A stretch of DNA of 45,708 nucleotides, from positions 178,011 to 223,718 of the forward strand of contig NZ_VOXD01000005.1 of assembly GCF_008014675.1 (NCBI RefSeq), written 5' to 3'. The DNA is from Neolewinella aurantiaca (GTDB lineage Bacteria > Bacteroidota > Bacteroidia > Chitinophagales > Saprospiraceae). This document shows positions 7,756-16,771 of the stretch, in pieces (the first letter of the stretch is position 1; the number at the start of each line of letters is the position of its first letter). The position numbers and the translations under genes are program-made. The notes beneath the pieces were generated by a model. The model made no database searches, was not told the DNA's origin, and saw nothing but the letters and a program-made list of their open reading frames with translations.

Positions 7756-10700
7756 TTATTTGTTTACAACAAGCTTCTGGAGCAGACGGCCACCTTCTGC
7801 ATCGAGAACGATGAAGTAGGTACCGTTAGGCATGTTGGTTACGTCGATGTTCTCGAACTGAGCACCTGCGTTGTAGGTGCGGGCACGGCGGGCCAGTGGG
7901 CGACCGAGCATGTCGATTACAGTCAGGGTAACATCAGCAGTGCGGGGCAGTGTGAAGTTTACGCGGGTAACATCACTTGCCGGGTTAGGCACAGGAGCGT
8001 CGAGCAGGAATCCTGCACTTTCAACTTCACCTACGCCAGTAGTACCCATCACTACAACGTTGGTAGTAGTAAGAGCAGACCAGCCGGTGAGCCAGTTAGG
8101 AGCGCCGTTGCCGAGGTTCTCACCTGGCTCGAATGCACCGTAGTACTTAACAGATTCGAAACCGTCAACCGCAGCGGGAGCACCAAAGGCAGCAGGGCTG
8201 AACTCATTCGGACGTGGGTCGATGTCACCACCGTCACTTTCACGGTCCATGTCGAGGAGTACCGGATCAATCAGGCGGTTGTTGGCAGCAACCATGCCGG
8301 CAGCTACAACAGCAGAAGATACAGTGTTCACAGCTTCGCCCTGATCAACAGCCAGGAAGAGATCGGCAGCATCAGTGCCTGCACCGAAGTTGAAGAAGAT
8401 GTTATCGCTAAGGGCGAGGTCACCGGCAACGAAGCGGGCGTAAGCATCCACTTCAGTGTCGTCGCGGTCTTCGATAGCGATGGCAGCACCGTTGAAGTCA
8501 GTGAAGATAGAGTTGCGGTAGAATCCACCGGCGTTGTCACGGAAGAGAACGGAGAGAGGAAGTGCACGGTTAGCGTCACCACCAGTAGCAGTTTGGCCGT
8601 TACCGATACCTACATAAGTAGCATTGTAGATAGTCGGCTGGCTGAAAGGAGCCTGACCGTCGGGGTTGGCACCATCGTGCTCACCGGAGCGACCAGTACC
8701 AGCGCCGGGGCCCTGCAGGGCGTACCAGAACTGGCCACCACCGCGCCATCCGAAGTCGTAGTCGAAACCATCGTCTCCACAGAAAGAAACAGCGGCGTGA
8801 TCTACTCGTACAGTTCCGCCGAACCACTCGATACCATCGTCGAGGTTGGCGAATACTTCAACGTAATCAATGGTTGTACCAGAACCTACACCACCAAGGG
8901 TTAGGCCGTTGATTTCGTTACCGGTAGAAAGCTGGGAACCACCGTGACGGATAGAAACATAAGTAAGTGTACCGGAACTTTCAGTGTCGTCGGGGTTAGC
9001 ACCACCACCGAAGGTGGCACGGGATTCGTCGGCGTCGATACCTTCGATGTTGTCTTCGCCACCGGGGCGGGCAACGGTAGCGTTACCAAGGATGATCAGT
9101 CCACCCCACTCACCACGGTCAGCGTTGGTGAAGTCGTTGTCGTCGTCCAGATCATCACCGGCTGCGGTGAAGATAATCGGAGCTTCAGCAGTACCGGTTG
9201 CGTTGATCTGAGCACCACGGGAGATGATCAGGGCAGAAGTATTGTCTCCGGTAGATACATCGTCAGCACCAAGGCCGCGGATCACGGTTCCCTGCTCAAT
9301 GTTAAGCACACCGTCCTCTTCGAGGAATACGAGACCATCAAGGGTGTAGCAGTTACCGCCACCCCAGTTGTAAGTCTGGCCACCAACGAGGTCAGCATCG
9401 GTGATGGTGATACAGTCGTTGTTGTTGATCGGAGTAACTACGTCACCAAGGTAACCGTATTCTGCAAGGGCAGTCCAGTCAGCCAACCAGTTGGCAGTGT
9501 TACCGAATGCACCACGGTAAGTAACGATGCTGAAGAATTCATCGTCGGAAGGAACACCTCCTCCGAGAGCAACGCCACCGGCGTTGATCCGTGGGTCAAG
9601 GCCTCCGTTCGGTGTGCGGCTGATACCGGCGATACCAGTAGCACCGATGGTGTTGTCCGCAGCGAATGCAGCAGATAAAGCAGAGGTAGAAGCAGGAACT
9701 ACAACTTCGCCCTGGTCTACAGCAAGGAAAAGGTCAGAGGGGGTAGTACCGGCACCGAAATCTTCGAAGATGTTGCCAGAGAAGGCCAGGTCACCCGCCT
9801 GGAAGCGAGCGTAAGCATCTACGTCGGTGTCATCGCGGTCTTCAACGGCAATGGCAGCGCCGTTAAAGCCAGTGAAGATGGAGTTGTTGTAGAAACCACC
9901 AGCGTTGTCGCGAAGCAGAACAGACAGTGGAATGGCACGGTTGGCGTCGCCACCGGAAGCAGTAGCACCGTTACCGATACCTACGTAAGTAGCGTTGTAG
10001 ATCGTTGGCTGGCTGAAAGGAGCCTGACCGTCGGGGTTGGCACCATCGTGCTCACCGGAACGACCGGTTCCGGTACCGGGCTCCTGAATAGCGAACCAGA
10101 ACTGGCCCTTACCGCGCCAGCCGAAGTCGTAGTCGAAACCGTCATCACCACAGAAAGCAACAGAAGCGTGCTTCACAGAAACGGTACCACCGAACCACTC
10201 GATACCATCGTCGAGGTTAGCAAAAACTTCGATGAAGTCGATCTCAGTACCAGCACCTACACCACCGAGGGTAAGGCCGTTGATTTCGTTACCGGTAGAA
10301 AGCTGGGAACCACCGTGACGGATAGACACGTAGTTCAGCACACCGGAGCTTTCAGCATCGTCAGGGGTATCACCGCCACCGAAGGTTGCGCGGGCTTCGT
10401 CGGCGTCGATACCTTCGATGTTGTCTTCGCCACCGGGGCGGGCAACGGTACCATTACCGAGGATGATCAGGCCACCCCACTCACCGCGGTCAGCGCTGGT
10501 GAAGTCGCCGTTATCGTTGAGGTCGTCTTCAGCAGCAGTGAAGATGATTGGCTCAGCGGCAGTACCACGAGCGAAGATCTGTGCGTCGCGGGCAATGATG
10601 AGGGCAGAAGTGTTGTCTCCGGTAGAGATACCGTCGGCGTTGAGGCCACGGACAACGGTTCCTGCTTCGATGTTCAGTACACCGTCAGCTTCGAGGAACA

Positions 10701-12216
10701 CAAGACCGTCGAGGGTGTAGCAGTTACCGCCACCCCAGTTGTAAGTCTGGCCACCAACAAGGTCAGCGTCAGTCACTACGATACAGTCGTTAGTATTTAC
10801 CGGTTCTACGTTGTCACCGAGGTAACCGTATGCGTCTAGTGCAGTCCAGTCCTCAAGCCAGTTAACACGGTTGCCAAAGGCACCACGGTAAGAAACGAGG
10901 TTGAAGAATTCATCATCGGAAGGTACGCCGCCACTAAGAGCAGCACCACCGGCGTCGATCCGTGGATCGAGGCCTCCGTTTGCGGTACGACCAATGCTGG
11001 CTATGCCGGAAGCACCAATGGTGTTATCAGCTGCGAAAGCAGCAGCAACAGTAGCGGTAGAAGCAGGAACTACAACTTCGCCCTGGTCTACAGCAAGGAA
11101 GAGGTCAGCGGCAGTGCTGCCGGCTCCGAAGTCTTCGAAGATGTTGCCGGAGAAGGCCAGGTCACCTGCCTGGAAGCGGGCGTAAGCATCCACGTCTGTG
11201 TCATCACGGTCTTCAATGGCGATTGCAGCGCCGTTAAAGCCAGTGAAGATGGAGTTGTTGTAGAAACCACCAGCGTTGTCGCGAAGCAGTACAGACAGAG
11301 GAAGAGCACGGTTGGCATCACCGCCAGTAGCAGTAGCACCGTTGCCGATACCAATGTAGGTAGCGTTGTAGATCGTTGGCTGGCTGAAAGGAGCCTGACC
11401 GTCAGGGTTTGCACCATCGTGCTCACCGGAACGACCAGTACCGGTACCGGGCTCCTGGATAGCGAACCAGAACTGGCCCTTACCGCGCCAGCCGAAGTCG
11501 TAGTCGAAACCGTCGTCACCACAGAAAGCAACAGAAGCGTGCTTTACGGAAACAGTACCACCAAACCACTCGATACCATCGTCAAGGTTAGCGAATACTT
11601 CAACGTAGTCGATCTCAGTGCCAGCACCTACACCACCAAGGGTAAGGCCGTTGATTTCGTTACCGGTAGAAAGCTGAGCACCAGCGTGACGAATAGACAC
11701 ATAGTTCAATACACCGGAGCTTTCAGCATCGTCGGGGGTATCACCGCCACCGAAGGTTGCGCGGGCTTCGTCGGCGTCGATACCTTCGATGTTGTCTTCG
11801 CCACCAGGGCGGGCAACGGTAGCGTTACCGAGGACAATCAGGCCTCCCCACTCACCGCGGTCAGCGCTGGTGAAGTCACCAGCGTCAGAAAGATCGTCTT
11901 CGCGTGCCGTAAAAATGATAGGAGCATCAGCGGTACCGCGGGCAAAAATCTGTGCTCCACGGGTGATGATCAGTGCAGAAGTATTATCTCCGGTAGAAAT
12001 CTGATCATTCTGGATGCCACGAATTACTGTTCCTGCCTCAATATTGAGGACACCTCCTTCTTCAAGAAATACGAGGCCATCTAGGATATATTCGTTGTCA
12101 TTCGTCCAGTTGTAAGTCTGACCACCAACGAGGCTGGCATCAGTGATGGTGATCTGAGCTGAAGCGAAACAGCTGCAGAACATCGCCACCATAAATAAGG
12201 AAAGCTTGGTATGCAT
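7756..12216 (-). CDS. T9SS-exported beta-helix protein with three tandem ~457-aa units
   Basis: A very large secreted or surface protein (1486 aa) of unknown role. A Sec signal (MHTKLSLFMVAMFCSCFASA) is followed by three consecutive copies of one domain, starting near residues 25, 485 and 942. Each begins with DA(S/D)LVGGQTYNW, then a VLNIEAGTV-RG rung and SALII..AQI-A-GTA--PIIFTA, a pattern typical of right-handed parallel beta-helices. Each ends before a W(L)-(D/G)W(T/S)AL block. The C-terminal ~85 residues are a T9SS type A sorting domain (PVPNPASDVTRVNFTLP, then GRPLARR and NGTYFIVL). The units are nearly identical over long DNA blocks, so they duplicated recently or are kept alike by recombination; the third is the most diverged. 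Adhesin, scaffold or substrate-binding roles are all possible. A TonB receptor lies downstream. Confidence 0.85.
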   Translation of the reverse strand: MHTKLSLFMVAMFCSCFASAQITITDASLVGGQTYNWTNDNEYILDGLVFLEEGGVLNIEAGTVIRGIQNDQISTGDNTSALIITRGAQIFARGTADAPIIFTAREDDLSDAGDFTSADRGEWGGLIVLGNATVARPGGEDNIEGIDADEARATFGGGDTPDDAESSGVLNYVSIRHAGAQLSTGNEINGLTLGGVGAGTEIDYVEVFANLDDGIEWFGGTVSVKHASVAFCGDDGFDYDFGWRGKGQFWFAIQEPGTGTGRSGEHDGANPDGQAPFSQPTIYNATYIGIGNGATATGGDANRALPLSVLLRDNAGGFYNNSIFTGFNGAAIAIEDRDDTDVDAYARFQAGDLAFSGNIFEDFGAGSTAADLFLAVDQGEVVVPASTATVAAAFAADNTIGASGIASIGRTANGGLDPRIDAGGAALSGGVPSDDEFFNLVSYRGAFGNRVNWLEDWTALDAYGYLGDNVEPVNTNDCIVVTDADLVGGQTYNWGGGNCYTLDGLVFLEADGVLNIEAGTVVRGLNADGISTGDNTSALIIARDAQIFARGTAAEPIIFTAAEDDLNDNGDFTSADRGEWGGLIILGNGTVARPGGEDNIEGIDADEARATFGGGDTPDDAESSGVLNYVSIRHGGSQLSTGNEINGLTLGGVGAGTEIDFIEVFANLDDGIEWFGGTVSVKHASVAFCGDDGFDYDFGWRGKGQFWFAIQEPGTGTGRSGEHDGANPDGQAPFSQPTIYNATYVGIGNGATASGGDANRAIPLSVLLRDNAGGFYNNSIFTGFNGAAIAVEDRDDTDVDAYARFQAGDLAFSGNIFEDFGAGTTPSDLFLAVDQGEVVVPASTSALSAAFAADNTIGATGIAGISRTPNGGLDPRINAGGVALGGGVPSDDEFFSIVTYRGAFGNTANWLADWTALAEYGYLGDVVTPINNNDCITITDADLVGGQTYNWGGGNCYTLDGLVFLEEDGVLNIEQGTVIRGLGADDVSTGDNTSALIISRGAQINATGTAEAPIIFTAAGDDLDDDNDFTNADRGEWGGLIILGNATVARPGGEDNIEGIDADESRATFGGGANPDDTESSGTLTYVSIRHGGSQLSTGNEINGLTLGGVGSGTTIDYVEVFANLDDGIEWFGGTVRVDHAAVSFCGDDGFDYDFGWRGGGQFWYALQGPGAGTGRSGEHDGANPDGQAPFSQPTIYNATYVGIGNGQTATGGDANRALPLSVLFRDNAGGFYRNSIFTDFNGAAIAIEDRDDTEVDAYARFVAGDLALSDNIFFNFGAGTDAADLFLAVDQGEAVNTVSSAVVAAGMVAANNRLIDPVLLDMDRESDGGDIDPRPNEFSPAAFGAPAAVDGFESVKYYGAFEPGENLGNGAPNWLTGWSALTTTNVVVMGTTGVGEVESAGFLLDAPVPNPASDVTRVNFTLPRTADVTLTVIDMLGRPLARRARTYNAGAQFENIDVTNMPNGTYFIVLDAEGGRLLQKLVVNK

Positions 12217-12235
12217 AGTACAAGAGTTGATTTAT

Positions 12236-12250
12236 GCCGCAAAGGTCACT
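12236..12250 (-). promoter_or_regulatory. Candidate -7 element of the beta-helix gene
   Basis: The minus strand reads AGTGACCTTTGCGGC 20-34 bp before the start codon, resembling TAnnTTTG and nearly matching the motif before the first receptor gene. No clear -33 element was found. Confidence 0.35.
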
Positions 12251-12341
12251 TAAGGCCGTTAACGCTACCTTCGCAGAATGTTAACTTATTGTTACACGTA
12301 CACTATCCAGGATTAAGTTTGGCTACCAAATCCAGCTATTT

Positions 12342-12429
12342 GGGCGCGGCCGCAGGAGCAAGGTCCGGGACCAAACAGGCTAACAATGCTTTCCCGAAGG
12401 CGTTCCACACTGCATCCTGCGGCCCCGCC
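12342..12429. repeat. REPIN-like inverted pair of the 21-bp dispersed repeat (copy 2)
   Basis: The forward arm at 12342-12363 (GGGCGCGGCC, GCAGGAGCAAGG) and the reverse arm at 12411-12429 (TGCATCCTGCGG, CCCCGCC) flank a 47-bp spacer. It lies in the divergent gap between the beta-helix gene and the DUF2147 gene. Confidence 0.75.
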
Positions 12430-12515
12430 CCTGGCCCATACTTCTAAAAAGTCTTCCATTCCATACGAAACCCAACAAATTGTCCGTTATCTTACCGCAT
12501 ACCAACCTGAGCTAA

Positions 12516-12947
12516 ATGAGCAAAACCTACACACTTCTCCTTTTCATCTTTGTCGTTCTCGCAAGTAATCTCCAGGCCCAAAACACCGGAGCCATTACGG
12601 GAAGCTGGAAGACCATCGATGACGAAACCGGCGAGACAAAGTCGGTCGTGGAAATCTACGAACAGGACGGTAAGTATTTTGGCCGTATCGCCTCGCTGCA
12701 GAAGAACAAAGACGCCCGGTGCACCGAGTGCTCCGGCAAGAAAAAAGACCAACCCATCGTCGGCCTCGTTATCATCGAAGACCTGAAGAAAGACGGTGAC
12801 TCCTGGAGCGGCGGCTCCATTCTCGACCCGCAAAAAGGCGCTACGTACAAACTTTCAGCCTGGTTCGACGAAGACCCCAATACCTTATATATACGCGGTA
12901 AGCACTGGACGGGGCTCTACCGCACCCAAACCTGGACCAGAAATTAA
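12516..12947 (+). CDS. DUF2147 family exported protein
   Basis: A 143-aa exported protein. An N-terminal signal (MSKTYTLLLFIFVVLASNLQA) precedes one DUF2147 domain: ITGSWKTIDDETGE near residues 26-40, VEIYEQDGKYFGRI, and GG-ILDP--G-TYK-S--F with a final RGKHWTGLYRTQTWTR. DUF2147 is a small lipocalin-like beta-barrel fold found in periplasmic proteins of Proteobacteria and Bacteroidota; its ligand is not established. The two Cys in CTEC may be a metal or disulphide site. A -7-like TATCTTAC lies at 12488-12495, 20 bp upstream. It is probably monocistronic. Confidence 0.85.
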   Translation: MSKTYTLLLFIFVVLASNLQAQNTGAITGSWKTIDDETGETKSVVEIYEQDGKYFGRIASLQKNKDARCTECSGKKKDQPIVGLVIIEDLKKDGDSWSGGSILDPQKGATYKLSAWFDEDPNTLYIRGKHWTGLYRTQTWTRN

Positions 12948-13026
12948 AATCATGCCCCGAAAACGTTTTCCCCGTTTTTGGGATCATACATAAACCAAAC
13001 CTATTATTTCACTCTTAAAGATCATC

Positions 13027-13263
13027 ATGAAGCAAACTTCTACTCATAATGACATGCTCGCCTATTTGTACGGCGAAAGCACCCCAGCCCAGACGCGGGC
13101 GACGGAGGCAGCCCTGGCTGCTGACCCGGTCCTGCGCGGAGAGCTGGCGGAGCTCACCCAGGCCCAGGCAGCTCTGCCGCGCGTGCGCTTCAGCGCACGC
13201 AAGCGACTGCTGGACGTAGTTCGTAACTACGCGTTCGGGCCAGATTTGCAGCTATCGGTTTAG
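13027..13263 (+). CDS. Small anti-sigma-factor-like protein (hypothetical)
   Basis: A 78-aa soluble protein. The N-terminal half (MLAYLYGESTP...EAALAADPVLRGELAEL) resembles the cytoplasmic N-domain of Bacteroidota anti-sigma factors, in which a YLYGE/YL-GELS segment is followed by a helix of the E-alL--DP-l--el type. There is no membrane segment and no sigma-factor gene next to it. The C-terminal tail is basic (RVRFSARKRLLDVVRNYA). A long hairpin follows. The function is uncertain; it might tether or buffer an ECF sigma factor. Confidence 0.55.
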   Translation: MKQTSTHNDMLAYLYGESTPAQTRATEAALAADPVLRGELAELTQAQAALPRVRFSARKRLLDVVRNYAFGPDLQLSV

Positions 13264-13359
13264 TCTGAGACCCGCTCTTAGCAGCCCGATGGTTTTGTGG
13301 TCCCCGCGGTGCTCACGCACCGGGTCGGTTCCACGCAACTGCCGCGCACGGCAACAACA

Positions 13360-13400
13360 CAGGCGTTACCTGGGGTGAACCTTCACTCTGGTAACGCCTG
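13360..13400 (+). terminator. Hairpin after the small anti-sigma-like gene
   Basis: CAGGCGTTACC (13360-13370) is matched by GGTAACGCCTG (13390-13400), with an inner GTGAA-CC-TTCAC stem, followed by TTTACTTTTG. It can terminate the upstream gene, and its T-rich tail overlaps the candidate -7 box of the next gene. Confidence 0.65.
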
Positions 13401-13402
13401 TT

Positions 13403-13410
13403 TACTTTTG
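13403..13410 (+). promoter_or_regulatory. Candidate -7 element (TACTTTTG) of the phosphoesterase gene
   Basis: An exact match to TAnnTTTG, 34 bp before the start codon and directly after the terminator hairpin. No good -33 TTG at the usual spacing. Confidence 0.4.
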
Positions 13411-13444
13411 CAGCAGTACCTCATGCATCAGCAACCAACCCACC

Positions 13445-13948
13445 ATGAAGATAGGCCTCCTCTCCGACACCCACTCTTACCTCGATCCCCGCGTTTTCGA
13501 CTACTTTGCCGACTGCGATGAAGTCTGGCACGGAGGTGATGTCGGCGATGAATCCCTCCTCGACGAGCTGGAAGCCTTCAAACCTCTCCGTGGTGTCTAC
13601 GGCAACATCGACGATACGGCCGTTCGGCGGCGACTGCCCCTTAACCTCGATTTTGAAGTAGAAGGCCTGCGGGTGTTCATCACGCACATCGGCGGCTACC
13701 CCGGCCGTTACACGCCCCGCGTCCGAAAATTGCTGGACGAAATAAAACCCGGTCTCTACATCTGCGGCCATAGCCACATCCTGAAGGTAATGATGGACAA
13801 AAAACGCCACTGCCTCCACATGAACCCCGGCGCCTGCGGTAAACACGGCTTCCACAAAATGCGGACCTTGCTGCGCTTCGACGTCGAGAACGGCCGGGTG
13901 GAAAACCTGGAAGTGATCGAGCTGGGGTTACGAGGGAAAGCGGACTGA
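13445..13948 (+). CDS. YfcE/MJ0936-family metallophosphoesterase
   Basis: A cytosolic calcineurin-like phosphoesterase (167 aa), probably hydrolysing small phosphodiesters with two metal ions. The metal ligands are all present: D8 and H10 in LLSDTH, D in WHGGDVGD (near 32), N in GVYGNID, H in ITHIGG, and GHSH near residue 117. The length matches the YfcE/MJ0936 group, and it lacks any signal peptide or extra domain. The TGA stop overlaps the first unit of a 7-bp tandem repeat. A physiological substrate cannot be assigned. Confidence 0.9.
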   Translation: MKIGLLSDTHSYLDPRVFDYFADCDEVWHGGDVGDESLLDELEAFKPLRGVYGNIDDTAVRRRLPLNLDFEVEGLRVFITHIGGYPGRYTPRVRKLLDEIKPGLYICGHSHILKVMMDKKRHCLHMNPGACGKHGFHKMRTLLRFDVENGRVENLEVIELGLRGKAD

Positions 13949-14030
13949 GTCGGGAGTCGGGAGTCGGGAGTCGGGAGTCGGGAGTCGGGAGTCGGGAGTC
14001 GGGAGTCGGGAGTCGGGAGTCGGGAGTCGG
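13947..14030. repeat. Minisatellite: 12 perfect copies of the 7-mer GAGTCGG
   Basis: An uninterrupted tandem array of exactly 84 bp begins inside the stop codon of the phosphoesterase gene. A 7-bp unit is not a multiple of three, and the length is expected to vary between strains by slippage. Such heptameric arrays are known in cyanobacteria and other bacteria. The antisense frame that reads through it (DSRLPTP repeats) is not regarded as a gene. Confidence 0.95.
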
Positions 14031-14193
14031 GAAAATAATTTTTTTATGGTAAAGATCCGTAAGTTAAAATCACCTCCCTGTGCATGGTTACCTGCGTTAA
14101 AGCCGGTTCTGTAGGAGGCGAGAGGGAGATCCCTACACCTTCTTGTGACACACGCCATAGCAGCCTGTTCGGAGCATCTATCATTCCGTACAT

Positions 14194-14201
14194 TACATTT
14201 G
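14194..14201 (+). promoter_or_regulatory. Candidate -7 element (TACATTTG) of gatC
   Basis: An exact TAnnTTTG match 15 bp upstream of the gatC ATG at 14216, implying a very short leader. It also argues against the longer reading frame that begins at 14084. Confidence 0.5.
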
Positions 14202-14215
14202 TCGAAAAAAGTACC

Positions 14216-14509
14216 ATGACCGTAGACGATGCCCTAATATCGCGTTTAGCGAAACTCTCCCGCCTCTCTCCTACCCCGGAGCAGTCCGTGAAGCTGCAAC
14301 GTGACCTGAAAAACATTCTGGGTATGGTGGAAAAGCTGGACGAATTGGAGCTCGACGCCGTGGAGCCGCTTCGCTACGTCACCGGAGTGGAAAACGTTCT
14401 GCGCCCCGATGAAGTATCCGGCCACATCGATCGCGACCGCGCCCTGGAGAATGCTCCCGACGCAGACGTAGAAGGTGGGTTTTTCCGGGTCCCCAGAGTT
14501 ATTGAATAG
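14216..14509 (+). CDS. gatC: Asp-tRNA(Asn)/Glu-tRNA(Gln) amidotransferase subunit C
   Basis: The small stabilising subunit (97 aa) of the GatCAB transamidosome, which converts Glu-tRNA(Gln) or Asp-tRNA(Asn) to the amidated forms. The ATG at 14216 gives the normal length of about 95 aa; the upstream open frame is non-coding. Family features are ISRLAKLSRL near the N-terminus, the L--IL-MVEKLDELELDAVEP segment (about 34-55), and a C-terminal DVEGGFFRVPRVIE matching the usual 'F-VP-V' ending. The gatA and gatB genes are not adjacent, which is common in Bacteroidota. Confidence 0.9.
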   Translation: MTVDDALISRLAKLSRLSPTPEQSVKLQRDLKNILGMVEKLDELELDAVEPLRYVTGVENVLRPDEVSGHIDRDRALENAPDADVEGGFFRVPRVIE

Positions 14510-14621
14510 ATTGCTGGTTCTTTGATCCGTTGGATCCTCAGAATATCGGGAGCCTCTCCCCCATCAGTCTTTACGACAACTGCTAAAACACCAACAAACT
14601 AAAGAACTAAAATACCAATTG

Positions 14622-15365
14622 ATGTCCCATCCCGTAATTCAGATCCACGATCTTACCAAGACCTATATTATGGGTCAAACCAAGGTTCACGCCCTTCGTG
14701 GCATCGAGTTGCTCATCAATACGAATGAGTACGTTGCACTGATGGGACCTTCGGGCTCCGGGAAATCAACCCTGATGAACCTGCTCGGATGCCTGGATAC
14801 GCCAACCGCCGGCCGCTACGCACTGGACGGTAAGGATGTCTCCAAAATGGACGACACGGAACTGGCCCGGATCCGCAACGAAAAGATCGGCTTCGTCTTC
14901 CAGACGTTTAACCTTTTGCCGCGCCAGACTACGCTGGAGAACGTCGCCCTTCCCCTCGTCTATGCGGGCATCAGCCGTAAGGAGCGCGAAGCGCGCGCCC
15001 ACGAAGTGCTCACCTCCGTTGGCCTCGGAGACCGGACCGGACACCGCCCCAACGAACTCTCGGGTGGTCAGCGGCAGCGCGTAGCGATTGCCCGCGCCCT
15101 CGTCAACAACCCCAAGATCATCCTTGCGGATGAGCCTACCGGCAACCTGGATACCAAAACGAGTATCGAAATCATGGAGATTTTCGAGAAGATCCAGGCC
15201 GAAGGCAACACCGTTATCGTCGTTACCCACGAGCCCGACATCGCCGAGCACGCCCACCGCATCGTCCGTTTGCGCGATGGATACGTTGAAAGCGACGAGC
15301 GTAACAAAGAGATCAGACTCGCCAGTGACCCCGACCACCGCTACAAGCAAGGACTCAGCCTTTAG
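14622..15365 (+). CDS. ABC transporter ATP-binding protein, LolD/MacB type
   Basis: A 247-aa ATPase that would power an inner-membrane transporter of the MacB/FtsX/LolCDE class. The Walker A is GPSGSGKST (about residues 42-50), the Q-loop is [11 protein letters not shown], the signature is [15 protein letters not shown] (about 145-160), and Walker B with D-loop is [11 protein letters not shown]. The H-loop is [14 protein letters not shown]. The sequence [11 protein letters not shown] at the start and the [11 protein letters not shown] block are typical of this subfamily. I prefer the ATG at 14622 over the TTG one codon upstream. No permease gene is next to it, so its partner is encoded elsewhere. 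Confidence 0.92.
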   Translation: MSHPVIQIHDLTKTYIMGQTKVHALRGIELLINTNEYVALMGPSGSGKSTLMNLLGCLDTPTAGRYALDGKDVSKMDDTELARIRNEKIGFVFQTFNLLPRQTTLENVALPLVYAGISRKEREARAHEVLTSVGLGDRTGHRPNELSGGQRQRVAIARALVNNPKIILADEPTGNLDTKTSIEIMEIFEKIQAEGNTVIVVTHEPDIAEHAHRIVRLRDGYVESDERNKEIRLASDPDHRYKQGLSL

Positions 15366-15545
15366 GTTCGGCTAAACTGTTCCAAGACGCGTAGCTTTTT
15401 ATAGTGCTTCATCTTCTGGTCAAAGGCCATGAAATCAGGATGCAGAACACAGAGATCAGAACCCCGCAAACTGCGGATTTCTGCCCGTGGCCTGCATATT
15501 GTGTTCCGAACACTGCCTTGATTATATTCCAACCACTACGTAAGC

Positions 15546-15553
15546 TACCTTAG
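15546..15553 (+). promoter_or_regulatory. Candidate -7 element (TACCTTAG) abutting the DUF3667 start codon
   Basis: It resembles TAnnTTTG and ends only 5 bp before the ATG at 15559, so the transcript may be leaderless. Confidence 0.3.
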
Positions 15554-15558
15554 CCCTC

Positions 15559-16410
15559 ATGTCAACCACCTGCCTGAACTGCCAGACTGAATTTACCGGC
15601 AACTTTTGCCCGGAATGCGGCCAACGGTCGAATGTGGAGCGGTTCACGTTTCCGTATTTCTTTTCCCGCGAGTTCCTTTCTGCTACCTTCAATCTGGAGC
15701 GGGGCTTCTTCCATACCTGCCTCAACCTTGCTTATCGCCCCGGACACATGATCCGGGAATACCTTAGTGGCCGGCGGAAGGAGTATTTCAACTTCATTAC
15801 CTTTTTGCTGGTACTACTGACCGTTGAGGCGGTGCTCTGGTCATTGGCCTACAACTCCCCGGCGGAGTTTATGCGGCAACAAATCCATGACCAGATGGTG
15901 AAAACAGGGTCGAATTTGGCGGACAACCTGACTTCAGCCGATGTCATATCAGTCCTGGCCAATCAAAAGTTCCTCTTCATCTTAGCCATCCCGTTAGCGG
16001 CGGCGGTTCCGTGGCTCGTGTTCAAACGTACTGGCTTCAATTACCTGGAGCACATTATTGCGGTCTGCTTCCTGCTCGCCATGAATACCCTGCTTGGTAT
16101 GACTATGGGAATACTGGGCTTGTTTCCGCTTGATTTCGGAATTTACAGCGGAATTTATATGGTCATTGCCAACGTAATACTGGTATTCGACTTCGCCCTG
16201 TACTGGCAACTCTCCAGGCAAACGAAGTACACCAACGGCGGGCGGTTATGGAGAACACTCGCAGCAGGGCTATCCGTGCTCATTGTGATCAGCATGACCC
16301 TCCAGTTCGCCATTGGTATTTTGGTAGGATATAAGGGAAAAATGGAAGCAGACGAACAACAGATCGAAGTTCCGCTGGCGCAGCCGGAGGCAGAACCGAC
16401 CGTTGATTAG
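15559..16410 (+). CDS. DUF3667 membrane protein
   Basis: A 283-aa inner-membrane protein of the DUF3667 family. Its N-terminus carries two CxxC pairs in a zinc-ribbon-like knuckle (CLNC...FCPECGQ, residues 5-21), followed by the family's conserved YFFSREFLSATFNLERGFFHT and a PG-MIREYLSGRRKEY segment just before the first membrane helix. About five hydrophobic segments follow (near residues 72-92, 137-155, 163-190, 195-215 and 228-252). The C-terminal tail is short and acidic. The family is widespread in Bacteroidota and has no known function. It appears monocistronic, with the dispersed repeat pair just downstream. Confidence 0.88.
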   Translation: MSTTCLNCQTEFTGNFCPECGQRSNVERFTFPYFFSREFLSATFNLERGFFHTCLNLAYRPGHMIREYLSGRRKEYFNFITFLLVLLTVEAVLWSLAYNSPAEFMRQQIHDQMVKTGSNLADNLTSADVISVLANQKFLFILAIPLAAAVPWLVFKRTGFNYLEHIIAVCFLLAMNTLLGMTMGILGLFPLDFGIYSGIYMVIANVILVFDFALYWQLSRQTKYTNGGRLWRTLAAGLSVLIVISMTLQFAIGILVGYKGKMEADEQQIEVPLAQPEAEPTVD

Positions 16411-16771
16411 GCTATCCTTACAACCGGTTCGTAAGGCAGTCAGGTGGCGCGGCCGCAGGTGCAAAGAAGAGGTTTGGGGGCGATGCGCTTTCAGAAAACG
16501 CACTTTGCATCCTGCGGCCGCGCCTGCACAGCTTGTAGAAAGTAATGAGTTGATTTACCACATGTTTCTGGGTGTTTGCACACTTCGGTCCTGCGGCTTT
16601 CGTCTGACCAAATACACTTCTGACCCGAGCGAAGCAAGCATCGATTTGCCGAGCACTACCCACTACATTCTACCCTATGCCCACTCTCTTACCCATCGTA
16701 ATTATCTTAAGTTTTACCCTAAGCCAGTTGCGCCTCCTTTCGCATATTTGCAATCCAATAAATAATAAGAT
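16411..16771. other. 361-bp intergenic region upstream of ilvC
   Basis: It contains the third REPIN-like pair (16446-16524), a partial further copy (TTTGCACACTTCGGTCCTGCGGC near 16573-16595) and a candidate ilvC -7 box, CATATTTG at 16743-16750. No open reading frame here is convincing, and no leader peptide or T-box-like structure was recognised. Confidence 0.55.
16446..16524. repeat. REPIN-like inverted pair of the 21-bp dispersed repeat (copy 3)
   Basis: The best-preserved pair: a forward arm at 16446-16466 (GGCGCGGCC then GCAGGTGCAAAG) and a reverse arm at 16503-16524 (CTTTGCATCC then TGCGGCCGCGCC), separated by 36 bp. It shows the two core variants of the family, GCAGGTGCAAAG and GCAGGATGCAAAG, in one element. 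Confidence 0.85.

Noticed and set aside
13928..14158. Minus-strand ORF with DSRLPTP repeats
   Set aside because: It is a translation of the minisatellite and not a real gene.
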